Assembly (NCBI RefSeq): GCF_018717645.1 | Contig: NZ_JAFLHG010000004.1 | Location: forward strand, 1 to 64,000 | Direction of reading: 5' to 3' | Origin: Microbacterium flavum | GTDB lineage: Bacteria; Actinomycetota; Actinomycetes; Actinomycetales; Microbacteriaceae | DNA: 64,000 nt | Shown here: positions 43,630-51,249 of the stretch, one piece after another | Numbering within the stretch: position 1 is the first letter of the stretch | Layout: each line of letters opens with the position of its first letter | The notes under the pieces: generated by a model | What the model was told of the DNA's origin: nothing | The model's input: only the letters and a program-made list of their open reading frames with translations | The model's database searches: none | Translations under genes and position numbers: made by a program

Positions 43630-45753
43630 GTGGAAACGTTCAAGCGAACACCGTTGCAGCTGTTTAACTTGCCCCAGCACTTCGTGATCCCCCTGTTCCA
43701 GCGTCCGTATGTCTGGCGCGAGGAAGAGCAGTGGGCGCCGCTGTGGAGCGACATCCGCCGGGTGACGGAGCTGCGGATCGCGGAGCCACGCTCGGGTGCG
43801 ACGCACTTCCTGGGGGCTGTCGTTCTGCAGTCCCACGATGCACAGAGTCGGCGCTTGACGACGTGGAACGTGATCGACGGCCAGCAGCGACTCACGACGC
43901 TGCAGATTCTTGCCGACGCCGCTTGCGCACTCCTGGCGGAGAACGGGCAGGCTCGCTTGGCCGGGCAGCTCGAGCGCCTGACACACAACGACGAGATTTA
44001 CGTCGAAGAGGGTGACAGCCGGCTGAAGGTTCGCCACCTCAACAAGGATCGCGCGGCATTCGACGAGGTGATGATTGCCGAGCCGCCTGTCGATCACGCG
44101 GGAATGGTCCACTCGGACTCCCAGATCGTGCGGGCACACGCCTACTTCTCTACGGTTGTCGAGCAGTGGTTGGGGGCGGTGGACTCCGAGGACTACGAAG
44201 CCAAAGCGAAGGAGCTGACCACGGTTCTGCTCGACGGTCTGCAACTGGTCTCGATCGAACTGGAGGCCTCCGAGAACTCGCAAGAGATCTTCGAGACCCT
44301 CAACGCGCGGGGTACGCCTCTGACGGCCGCTGATCTCGTCCGGAACTTCGTCTTCCAGCGACTGGATGCTGAGGGGGCAGACACCGCGAAGGCTTATCGA
44401 GAGGACTGGCCGTTCGAGACCAAGTTCTGGATGAAGGAAGTGAGCGTCGGCCGCAGCCTCGTCAGCCGTAGCTCACTGTTCCTCAACCAATGGCTCGTAG
44501 CGCGGACCGGCGAGGAAGTCAGCCCGCAAGCGACATTCAACAGGTTCAAGTCCTACGTCGAGCTGGAATCCAGTCAGTCCATGGGACAGCTCCTACCAAT
44601 CATCAAGACACAGGCCCAGCAGTACGAATCCTGGACGGAGTCCGCAGCCCGCCCAGGCGGGAGCCTCACGTCAACCGAGATGGCTGTCTATCGAATGCAG
44701 GCTGCGGGCGTTGAGGTCCTCAAGCCTCTGCTCATCTGGGCGCATGAACCCGGCCGCGGCATCACACCGGACTCGGTAGACCGCATCATCAACGTTGCCG
44801 AGAGCTGGATGATCCGACGCCAGTTGCTGCGGCTCTCGGGGAGCGACCTCGGCCGTATCGTCGCTGACCTCATCGCCGCGAACGCGAAAGCGTCGGCCAG
44901 CGACATCGCCGAGCGTGTCACCGGCCACCTCGCACGCCTCAACGTCACGAGCACATACTGGCCCGGCGACGATGAGCTTCGGCAGACGCTCGCGATCGAG
45001 GCCGCCTACACACGCTTCCCGCGGGGTCGGCTGCGAATGCTCCTCGAGGCAGCAGAGGACTACTACCGCGCGGAGACTGGGCAACCTCAAATCGAACGAA
45101 AGGGTTATCCGGTCGAGCACCTGCTGCCGCGGAGCTGGAAGGACACCTGGCCGGTCGATCCGGACGATGTTGAGGCACGGCAGGCGCACGTGCACCGTCT
45201 TGGAAACTTGACCCTTTTGACTCGGTCACTCAATTCCAAGGTCTCCAACGGACCGTGGTCGCTGAAGCGTTCTGCATTGCAGGATCACAACACGATCACG
45301 CTCACCGGTCGCGTCATCAAGCGAACTGAGCACGAAGCCTGGGACGAGGAACTCATCGATGAGCGCACCGCGGAGCTCATCGAGACGCTGCTTCGCGTGT
45401 GGCCCGTTCCCGAGGGGCACCATGGCAAGGTGGTGGACCCGCAGACCAAGGCGGGCGACTGGGTCGAGTTGAAGCACCTCATCGAGGCTGGACTCTTGCG
45501 CGCCGGAGATAGCCTCGTCGCAACACACCGCGACTACAAGGGGCGGGAAGCGACCATCACCGCCGACGGGGCGATCCTTCTCGACGGCAAGCTCTACAAA
45601 TCACCGTCTGCCGCCGGAATCGCTTTGCGGAAGCGGTCGACGAATGGCTGGTACTTCTGGGCGATCGCAGACGGCCGGAGGCTGCGAGACGTACGCACCG
45701 ACTTCCAGAACTCCATGCCCGCCGACGAAGACCTCGAACTCCCGAAGCCATGA
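43630..45753 (+). CDS. GmrSD-type DUF262/DUF1524 protein with DUF4357
   Basis: The protein has about 707 residues from GTG 43630 (VETFKRTPLQLFNLPQ); an upstream GTG at 43573 adds 19. The DUF262 domain shows IPLFQRPYVW and NVIDGQQRLTTLQ (about 80), and the DUF1524 HNH region YPVEHLLPRSWKDTW and HRLGNLTLLTRSLNSKVSNGPW (about 490-540). A C-terminal DUF4357 region is suggested by AITADGAILLDGKLYKSPSAAG. This is the usual fused GmrS-GmrD layout of type IV restriction-like enzymes. A 4-bp overlap links it to a broken small gene. Confidence 0.8.
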   Translation: METFKRTPLQLFNLPQHFVIPLFQRPYVWREEEQWAPLWSDIRRVTELRIAEPRSGATHFLGAVVLQSHDAQSRRLTTWNVIDGQQRLTTLQILADAACALLAENGQARLAGQLERLTHNDEIYVEEGDSRLKVRHLNKDRAAFDEVMIAEPPVDHAGMVHSDSQIVRAHAYFSTVVEQWLGAVDSEDYEAKAKELTTVLLDGLQLVSIELEASENSQEIFETLNARGTPLTAADLVRNFVFQRLDAEGADTAKAYREDWPFETKFWMKEVSVGRSLVSRSSLFLNQWLVARTGEEVSPQATFNRFKSYVELESSQSMGQLLPIIKTQAQQYESWTESAARPGGSLTSTEMAVYRMQAAGVEVLKPLLIWAHEPGRGITPDSVDRIINVAESWMIRRQLLRLSGSDLGRIVADLIAANAKASASDIAERVTGHLARLNVTSTYWPGDDELRQTLAIEAAYTRFPRGRLRMLLEAAEDYYRAETGQPQIERKGYPVEHLLPRSWKDTWPVDPDDVEARQAHVHRLGNLTLLTRSLNSKVSNGPWSLKRSALQDHNTITLTGRVIKRTEHEAWDEELIDERTAELIETLLRVWPVPEGHHGKVVDPQTKAGDWVELKHLIEAGLLRAGDSLVATHRDYKGREATITADGAILLDGKLYKSPSAAGIALRKRSTNGWYFWAIADGRRLRDVRTDFQNSMPADEDLELPKP

Positions 45754-46064
45754 CGTCGGCGCAGATAGATCGTGCGGTACTCGAACTGCGTCGGCTCAAT
45801 AGAAGAAACGGGGCGGTCGACTTCGAAGTACTGGCTGCCGAGGCGTCGAGGATTTAAACCTCGGGCGGCAAACCGTGGCCCTCAGTGGCCAACCGCAGCA
45901 ACGGGCTCGTCCTGGGCGGAAGCTATCTCGCCCGAATGGTTCACGAGGAGATGAACTCGACGGATCGTGTGCGGCTCGAAGAGAAGATCAAACTCATTCG
46001 CAGGTTATCCGGCGAAGTCGCGAGCGCGGCTCTACCACCAGCAACACCCGAAGTGCTTGTGTAA
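45750..46064 (+). pseudogene. Small ORF interrupted by an in-frame TAA
   Basis: One frame runs from ATG 45750 (overlapping the DUF262 stop as ATGA) to TAA 46062 and is broken only by a TAA at 45855. The first part reads MTSAQIDRAVLELRRLNRR and ends at EAASRI-like helix; the second contains LVLGGSYLARMVHEEMNST and RVRLEEKIKLIRRLSGEV. Both parts look like helical protein. It may be a nonsense-mutated partner of the DUF262 gene, or the second part may start on its own at GTG or ATG. No family is recognised. Confidence 0.4.
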
Positions 46065-46258
46065 GTACGCCGGGCGATCGAGTCAAGCTGACGTATCACC
46101 AAACGGGGCGAAGGTCGACGCTCGTCGCGTAATCGCTTGCCGCGGTCAACGCTGCTACTTCCAGGGTCCTGACGGTGGCGTCCGGAGCTGACGGCAAACG
46201 AATGCGCGAAAGGGCACGCACCGCCTTCCGTTCGTGCAGATAGCGATAGCTTGACAGC

Positions 46259-46975
46259 GTGGCTGTGCGCGTGAATTTCCAGGATGTGGTCGATAAGTAT
46301 GCTGTAGCGCTTCAAGTTCCTCGTCTCCTCTTCGACCTGTGGCCGAGTCCTCGCCCAGTCGGCCGACCGGGGCGCAAGTACTCCGCGCTACCCGCGGCCA
46401 CGACGCTTGCGGTGATTGGCGCATTCGAGGGTTTTGCCGAGGACTTGCTCGCGGGAGCGCTTGTCGAACAGGGCCGGTCCTGGGCCCATGTGGCCAAGAA
46501 CGCCGATCTCACCAATCCTTCGCTCGCCACGCTCGTGGAGAAGCTTGGTTACGCAGCAGGGATATCGTCAGCACCAGCGACGACCTGGACGATTACGCTC
46601 CCGCGGCAGACGGCAGCGACGGCGTGGGCAGATCGAGCCACCTCATGGGCTGAGGTGCTCGAACGCTCGGCGGGCTGGGTGCAGGTGCGCCACTGCCTCG
46701 CGCACGGTCTCGTCACCGGACTTGGCCCCGAGGTATGGCCTGCTCCAGTGTCGGCACGCCCGCTCGCCAATCAGGGGAACCTCCCGAGCGCGAACGATCC
46801 AAACGTTCTGGCAACCATCCGCGGGTTCCCCGACAAGCGCGCCCTCTACTTCTGGCCAGCAGTCGCGGCCGCGCGCATTTACTCGATCGGCGCGGGTGTA
46901 GTCGCGACGGAAGTCGCTCGCGCGTTCGGCGAGACGGTCGATGTGACTGGACTCGACCTTTTCAGCACCGTGTGA
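46259..46975 (+). CDS. HEPN-like protein (RX4H motif)
   Basis: The 238-residue protein is helical. ATTLAVIGAFEGFAEDLLAGALVEQG (about 47-72) followed by VQVRHCLAHGLV (Arg144, His145, His149) is the two-helix arrangement of MAE_28990/RiboL-PSP-type HEPN proteins, which are often RNA-cleaving or RNA-binding toxins. No dedicated antitoxin gene is next to it. GTG at 46259 is the assumed start; a GTG at 46265 is possible. It lies just inside the right end of the element. Confidence 0.55.
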   Translation: MAVRVNFQDVVDKYAVALQVPRLLFDLWPSPRPVGRPGRKYSALPAATTLAVIGAFEGFAEDLLAGALVEQGRSWAHVAKNADLTNPSLATLVEKLGYAAGISSAPATTWTITLPRQTAATAWADRATSWAEVLERSAGWVQVRHCLAHGLVTGLGPEVWPAPVSARPLANQGNLPSANDPNVLATIRGFPDKRALYFWPAVAAARIYSIGAGVVATEVARAFGETVDVTGLDLFSTV

Positions 46976-47157
46976 TTATTGGGCAGCTGCGTCTAGCTTG
47001 CGGTGCCGCGGATAGCTGATACCTGCCCTGCGGGGAGGTCCGCGGCGCAACTTCGCGCGGGTCGCGGGCGGCCCGCTCGAGCAAGCCAAACTGCAGTTTC
47101 TGCGCACACTTCAGCCCCGCGACCGCACCCAAGCTCAACGACTGGCAGAATGGCTCC
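46976..47157. other. Gene-free stretch before the right repeat
   Basis: About 180 bp of GC-rich DNA with no convincing ORF, promoter or repeat by eye. Confidence 0.3.
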
Positions 47158-47450
47158 CCGTGGACACCATGTGGACACAACCCGCGCAGATCCAGACCTC
47201 TTTCGCTGATCAGAACCGAACGACACGAGACTCGATTGCGGCCCGCGTTCCCTTGATTTTCCGCGGCAGGATGGCCCAGCCCGCGTGATTCCGCGCTTCT
47301 CCGGAGGCGCCGAAGTCTGCGCAACTGAAGTTTCGACTCCCCTCGCCGCGTCTCTTCACGAAAGGCCGCGATCCCAATTTTTTCAAGGGATCGTGGCCGC
47401 TTTGCTCCTCTTCGGTGACGACCATCCGGACACCAGGTGGACACACCTTG
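47158..47450. repeat. att-containing direct repeat, copy 1
   Basis: This copy is about 80% identical by eye to 50929-51220 over its full length, including a 27-bp perfect stretch. In order it has two GGACAC motifs 11 bp apart (47162, 47173), TTCGACTCCC (47332, as in the tRNA T loop), a hairpin GGCCGCGATCCC/GGGATCGTGGCC (47364-47398) and another GGACAC pair (47428, 47439). The hairpin-to-right-pair distance of 30 bp matches the left end of the element (32 bp). I read it as a P-core-P' attachment junction. Confidence 0.7.
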
Positions 47451-47494
47451 ACCACGACGCCCAGTTTCGCGTTCTCGTCACGTGGATCACTCTT

Positions 47495-47545
47495 CCGATT
47501 TTCCTGTAATCATGGTTACATGTAATCCCGTAACTGTGATCATTT
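47495..47545. promoter_or_regulatory. Dyad-rich promoter region of AbiE-like pair
   Basis: TGTAA-6-TTACA and an overlapping TTACATGTAA palindrome lie 40-60 bp before the start of the wHTH antitoxin gene, followed by GTAACTGTGATCA. AbiEi-type antitoxins repress their own promoter through inverted repeats, so these are candidate operators. Confidence 0.4.
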
Positions 47546-47570
47546 GAATACCTGGAAGCCGGGGAGAGCG

Positions 47571-48179
47571 ATGAAGGGAAACGAGCTGGTGTGGCGCGCC
47601 CTTGCGGATCGCGCTATCGAAGGGCAGCGCACCTGGCGGAACGTCGCGGATCTCGCTTACGAAGCGGGCGTGCCGAGCACAACCGCGTATCTTGCTCTCG
47701 AGCGACTCGAGAGCAACGGGACCGTCGATCGATACAGCCGGGGCGGGCTCGCGGTCGTCAGTATCGACAAGCTGCTGACGATGCTGTGCGCGTGGCGCAA
47801 CCTCGAGCGCGACACCCTCACGTGGACGACACGCGAAGGCATCGGTCCGGTTCTCGACTCGAAGCTGGGCCCCTACGCGCTCGGCGGCGCTGATGCGGCG
47901 AACGCGATCCTGAACGGCCGAGCCGTCGCGGACTTCAACGAACACATCGTGTACCTGCCCGCGTCCGTGAATCTCACCACCCTGCCCGCCGGCAAGGAGG
48001 TACGCGTGCTGTCGATGGACAAGCGTGCGGCGAAGACCTGGAACGGGTACTCGAGTCTTGCTCAGACGTATGCCGATCTCTTCGCGACTCCGGGGTGGCA
48101 GTCATCCGAGTTCCGCAAGGCGCTGCGCGACAGCTTCCTGCGGGACCGCGAGTGGGATCAGGAAGGTGACGTGCGATGA
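47571..48179 (+). CDS. AbiEi-like winged-helix antitoxin/regulator
   Basis: The 202-residue protein has an N-terminal winged HTH (TWRNVADLAYEAGVPSTTAYLALERLESNGTVDRYSRGGLAVV, about 22-65) and a C-terminal region (about 80-200) similar in layout to AbiEi-type antitoxins, with RVLSMDKRAAKTWNGYSSLAQTYADLFATPGWQSSEF. GGGGAGAG precedes ATG 47571; the TTG-type start at 47544 is less likely. It overlaps the nucleotidyltransferase gene by 4 bp, giving a typical type IV toxin-antitoxin pair. Confidence 0.7.
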   Translation: MKGNELVWRALADRAIEGQRTWRNVADLAYEAGVPSTTAYLALERLESNGTVDRYSRGGLAVVSIDKLLTMLCAWRNLERDTLTWTTREGIGPVLDSKLGPYALGGADAANAILNGRAVADFNEHIVYLPASVNLTTLPAGKEVRVLSMDKRAAKTWNGYSSLAQTYADLFATPGWQSSEFRKALRDSFLRDREWDQEGDVR

Positions 48180-48889
48180 CGATTCTCGGGGCGGACGATG
48201 AGGGCCGCCTTCGTGCTCTGCTCGACTCGCTCGGATACGACCTAGAGCCCTCGATCCTCATCGGCGGGTGGGCGACGAACGCCCGCGTCGGCGGCGAGAT
48301 CAGCCACGACATCGACCTGATCATCACCGACCAGAGCCTCCGACAGCGGCTCCCGGAACGCCTCACCGAGTACAGCGAGAACCACCTTCACAGCGGCGGA
48401 CGGAAAGCGCGCGGCAACGCCGACGGCGTCCACGTCGACGCGTACTTCCCATACGAATCGAAACTCGGGACCAAGCTGCTCCTCGACGTCGGTGCACTCA
48501 CCCGGTACGTCGACCCCGACCTCAAGGTCGAGGGCTGGCTGATGCTGACGCTCGACGCGCACATCGCCACGAAGATCGCCGCCCTGCTGGATCGGCACGC
48601 GACGGAGAAGGGAAGGAAGGACGCCCGCGAACTCGTCGCACTGATCGACAGCGGCGGCACCGCCGCGGGCGTGATCGAGGTTCTCCTGTCATCCACCGGC
48701 GGACCTGTCGATGACATTCCCGGGCACATGCGCACGACATTCGAACTCCTCCCCACACTCGCCGGACTCAACCAGAAGGACCGTCGCCGCTACGCCTCCC
48801 TCGCACGCGAATGGATCGAAGAAGCTGAACTGCAGCTTCGTCGCCGGTCAGACGGGCGCCCGGGACCGACGCTCGGAGCGGGCACGTGA
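48176..48889 (+). CDS. AbiEii-like nucleotidyltransferase toxin
   Basis: The 237-residue protein has the minimal nucleotidyltransferase signature LIGGWATNARVGG with SHDIDLIITD (about 27-50), i.e. GG-W and DxD ligands, followed by VDAYFPYESKLG carrying the third acidic residue region. AbiEii toxins of this fold transfer nucleotides to cellular targets such as tRNA. It is coupled to the wHTH gene upstream (ATGA) and to the broken NERD gene downstream (GTGA), so all three were one operon. Confidence 0.72.
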   Translation: MTILGADDEGRLRALLDSLGYDLEPSILIGGWATNARVGGEISHDIDLIITDQSLRQRLPERLTEYSENHLHSGGRKARGNADGVHVDAYFPYESKLGTKLLLDVGALTRYVDPDLKVEGWLMLTLDAHIATKIAALLDRHATEKGRKDARELVALIDSGGTAAGVIEVLLSSTGGPVDDIPGHMRTTFELLPTLAGLNQKDRRRYASLAREWIEEAELQLRRRSDGRPGPTLGAGT

Positions 48890-49643
48890 CGCTGGAACTC
48901 GGTCCCGACGACAAACGCATGAAGCTGCGCTACGCCGGGAGCTGTCGGCTGTGCGGCCGCGCGCACGGTGCGGGTGCCGAGGCCATCTACGAGCGGGCTC
49001 GAAAGGCGATTCGCTGCGTGGAGTGCGACAAAACGGCAGTCGAGGCGCCCCCGGTCGAAGTCGTGGGCGGCGAAGCCGGTGCGTCCGCGCGCCGAGAGTA
49101 CGAGCGACGCCGGGATGCCCGTGAGCAGCGGATCCGCGGTGAGCATCCGAAACTCGGCGGGCTGATCCTCGCACTGTCTGACGATCCGCAGAGCACGAAG
49201 GCGTGGGAGCGCGGAGCGGTCGGCGAGGAGCTCATGGCGAAACGAACATCGACCACATCGCGATAGGGCCCTCGGGTGTCTGGGGGATCGACGCGAAGCG
49301 ATACAAAGACAAGCGCCCGGAGCTGCGCGTTGGGGGCGGCCTCTTCCGACCGCGGGTGGAGTCGCTTCGAGTTGGCGGCCGCGACGGCACCAAACTCGTC
49401 GACGGCGTGAAGTCGCAAGTCGACCGCGTCCGCGAGGCACTAGCCCACGACACGATCCCGATCACAGGCGTGCTGTGCTTTCTCGAAGCCGACTGGCCGC
49501 TCCTCGGAGGATCTTTCACGGTCGACGACGTCCACGTCGTCTGGCCGCGACTCCTCGTCAAGCGGATGACGGAAGCGCCGGGCGCGGCCTTCGACGTCAG
49601 CGAGGCTCACGCGTGCCGCGCGGAGGCGTTCTCGGTCGCGTAG
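48886..49643 (+). pseudogene. NERD-domain nuclease gene, frameshifted
   Basis: The first frame (GTG 48886 to 49266) carries a Zn-type CRLCGR...CVEC module and a conserved-looking helix up to ERGAVGEELMAK. At about 49235 the homology jumps to another frame (to 49643) with NIDHIAIGPSGVWGIDAKRYK and GVLCFLEADWPLLGG, the core of NERD-type nuclease domains. The usual 25-30 residues between these two parts are missing, so an out-of-frame deletion of roughly 80 bp is likely and the gene is inactive. Confidence 0.65.
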
Positions 49644-49827
49644 GGATCTGATCCTCGCTGGACTGCGCGAAGTCTCGCGGCGGGGCCGTGCGGTCCACTA
49701 TGGTCGGTAGCGTCCGCTCTGGGGGCGGGCGAGTACGTGACCAGTGGCTCCTCCATGCCGCGGAAGGTCCCGGGCTGCGTTCAACGGCGATCTGGTCGAC
49801 CGGCAGGCGATCATTACTGGGGGAAAA

Positions 49828-50196
49828 GTGGACGAATCGGTGTGGCGCACCTGGAAGCCGTATGCGGTCATCGCAGCGCTGGCCATCGGCGGAATCTGGT
49901 GGTGGAACTCTCAGTCCTCTTTCGCCGCCCTGAAGGACGGGCCTTACAACTGCACCGCCGTCTTCGTGAACGCAGACGGGAAGTACGAGGTCCTGGTCGA
50001 TGCTTTTGGAAACCGGATGTACGCCGATGCCACGGTCGACGACGGCAATCTCGTCGCCCTGTCCGCCGATTCAGCGTTGTCGTCGGCCGACCTCGCTCAA
50101 CTCACTATCAAGCCGAAGGGCGACTCGCACTTCACGGCGACGGACGACCCGGCGATGCACTCGTATAACGCCATAGCTTGCGACTTCGCGGGCTGA
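49828..50196 (+). CDS. Hypothetical membrane-anchored protein
   Basis: The 122-residue protein has one N-terminal transmembrane helix (about 11-25, PYAVIAALAIGGIWWW) and an extracytoplasmic part with two Cys residues (YNCTAVFVN and AIACDFAG) that may pair. GGGGGAAAA precedes GTG 49828. The next gene begins 3 bases after its stop. No family is recognised. Confidence 0.5.
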   Translation: MDESVWRTWKPYAVIAALAIGGIWWWNSQSSFAALKDGPYNCTAVFVNADGKYEVLVDAFGNRMYADATVDDGNLVALSADSALSSADLAQLTIKPKGDSHFTATDDPAMHSYNAIACDFAG

Positions 50197-50199
50197 TCA

Positions 50200-50871
50200 A
50201 TGCCGACAATCCGCACCCTTACGGTCGTCGTCGCCGCGATCGTGATTGCCAGCGCGTTCACGGCGTGTAGCCGTGTGGGTTACGCCAACCACGTGCAAGA
50301 GTCGACGATCTCGTGCGACGACGTCTCGACGTCCGTCATCCATCGCGCACGCGCTGACGATACGTCCTCGGCCATCGACGAGGAAATCCAATACCTCGCC
50401 GACAACTGCTCCGACGCCTACGACGTGACAATCGACTACATCTCATCACGTAGCGCGGACCCTCAGTTCGCGTTCGATACCTGCGACGAGTGGGCGGAGC
50501 ATATTCGCTCCGAAGCTGTGCAGCTCCTACGTCAGGACGGCCTTTGCTCCGACTCCGCTCCCGCGGACTCGGGTTCGTCCGCCAGCGGAGCTGGCGGACT
50601 CTCCTGGGACACCGCTGGAGACTATGCCGGCACCAACCAGCGGGTATGCGGACCGCTGATGACCACACGTGCCGACAACGACGATATTTTCCTCAACATC
50701 GGACGCGACTACCCCGACCCCGCTCGGTTCACCATCGTCCTCTGGGATGTGGGCAGCGTCGAGTCATTGCCAGCCGGCACGACACTCTGCGCGACCGGAC
50801 CGATCTCCTTGTACAACGGCGTGGCGCAGATCGAGCTTTACGATGTCGGCCTCGTTGAAGTATGGGAGTGA
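50200..50871 (+). CDS. Putative lipoprotein
   Basis: The 223-residue protein starts with a signal peptide (TLTVVVAAIVIASAF) and a lipobox-like TAC (Cys at about 23), so it should be lipid-anchored at the outer face of the membrane. The mature part is acidic, with several Cys residues (CDD, NCSD, TCDEW, LCSD, VCGP, LCAT) and a Ser/Gly-rich linker (about 120-135). No family is recognised. It is cotranscribed with the preceding membrane protein. Confidence 0.6.
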   Translation: MPTIRTLTVVVAAIVIASAFTACSRVGYANHVQESTISCDDVSTSVIHRARADDTSSAIDEEIQYLADNCSDAYDVTIDYISSRSADPQFAFDTCDEWAEHIRSEAVQLLRQDGLCSDSAPADSGSSASGAGGLSWDTAGDYAGTNQRVCGPLMTTRADNDDIFLNIGRDYPDPARFTIVLWDVGSVESLPAGTTLCATGPISLYNGVAQIELYDVGLVEVWE

Positions 50872-50928
50872 CCTCGACGTATCCGCTAGGCGAAAGGCGA
50901 CACAACGTATCGTCGAATCTCCCTCACG

Positions 50929-51220
50929 CCGTGGACACCATGCGGACACAACCCGCGCAGATTCAGACCGGCCCCGCTGATCAGAACCGAACGACACGAG
51001 ACTCGATCGCAGTCCGCACTTCGTTGATTTTCCGCGGCAGGACGCCCCAACCCGCGTAATTCCGCGCCTCCCCGGGAAGACCGAAATCAGCGCAACCGAA
51101 GTTTCGACTCCCCACGCCGCGTCAATGCGCGAACTGCCGCGATCCCAGTGCTTTCAAGGGATCGCGGCCACTTCGCTCCGCTCGGCGATGACCGCCTGGA
51201 CGCCATTTGGACACACCCTG
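50929..51220. repeat. att-containing direct repeat, copy 2
   Basis: Same structure as copy 1: GGACAC motifs at 50933 and 50944, TTCGACTCCC at 51103, a perfect 11-bp stem GCCGCGATCCC/GGGATCGCGGC (51136-51168) and GGAC[AG]C motifs at 51198 and 51209. Distances inside the two copies agree to the base (170 bp from the first motif to TTCGACTCCC). It lies next to the carbohydrate locus and may be the outermost right junction in the window. Confidence 0.7.
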
Positions 51221-51249
51221 AGCACACCGCTCCGTATTGCGCCGTGCAT

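Larger units (their letters stand above)
6840..47450. mobile_element. Integrative and conjugative element (probable ICE)
   Basis: The element starts at a tRNA-like 3' end with a tyrosine integrase next to it. It carries excisionase-like HTH, T4SS, coupling-protein and MobF relaxase genes plus defence cargo, and ends at a 293-bp repeat that contains the same tRNA-derived core. The integrase reads toward the attachment site. The right boundary at 47332-47398 is inferred from the repeated core; another copy at 51103-51168 is an alternative end. Conjugation may be impaired by the deletion near 16360. Confidence 0.75.
47332..51220. mobile_element. Small nested element between att-like repeats
   Basis: The 3.5-kb segment between the two att-like repeats carries no integrase or transfer gene but has AbiE-like, NERD and exported-protein genes. 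This fits a cis-mobilisable island (CIME-like) stacked next to the ICE at the same tRNA site. Inference from the repeats; no excision evidence. Confidence 0.5.

Noticed and set aside
45875..46132. Short frames in the region after the second DUF262 gene
   Set aside because: Arg/Ser-rich translations; the overlapping frame starting at 45750 is more protein-like.
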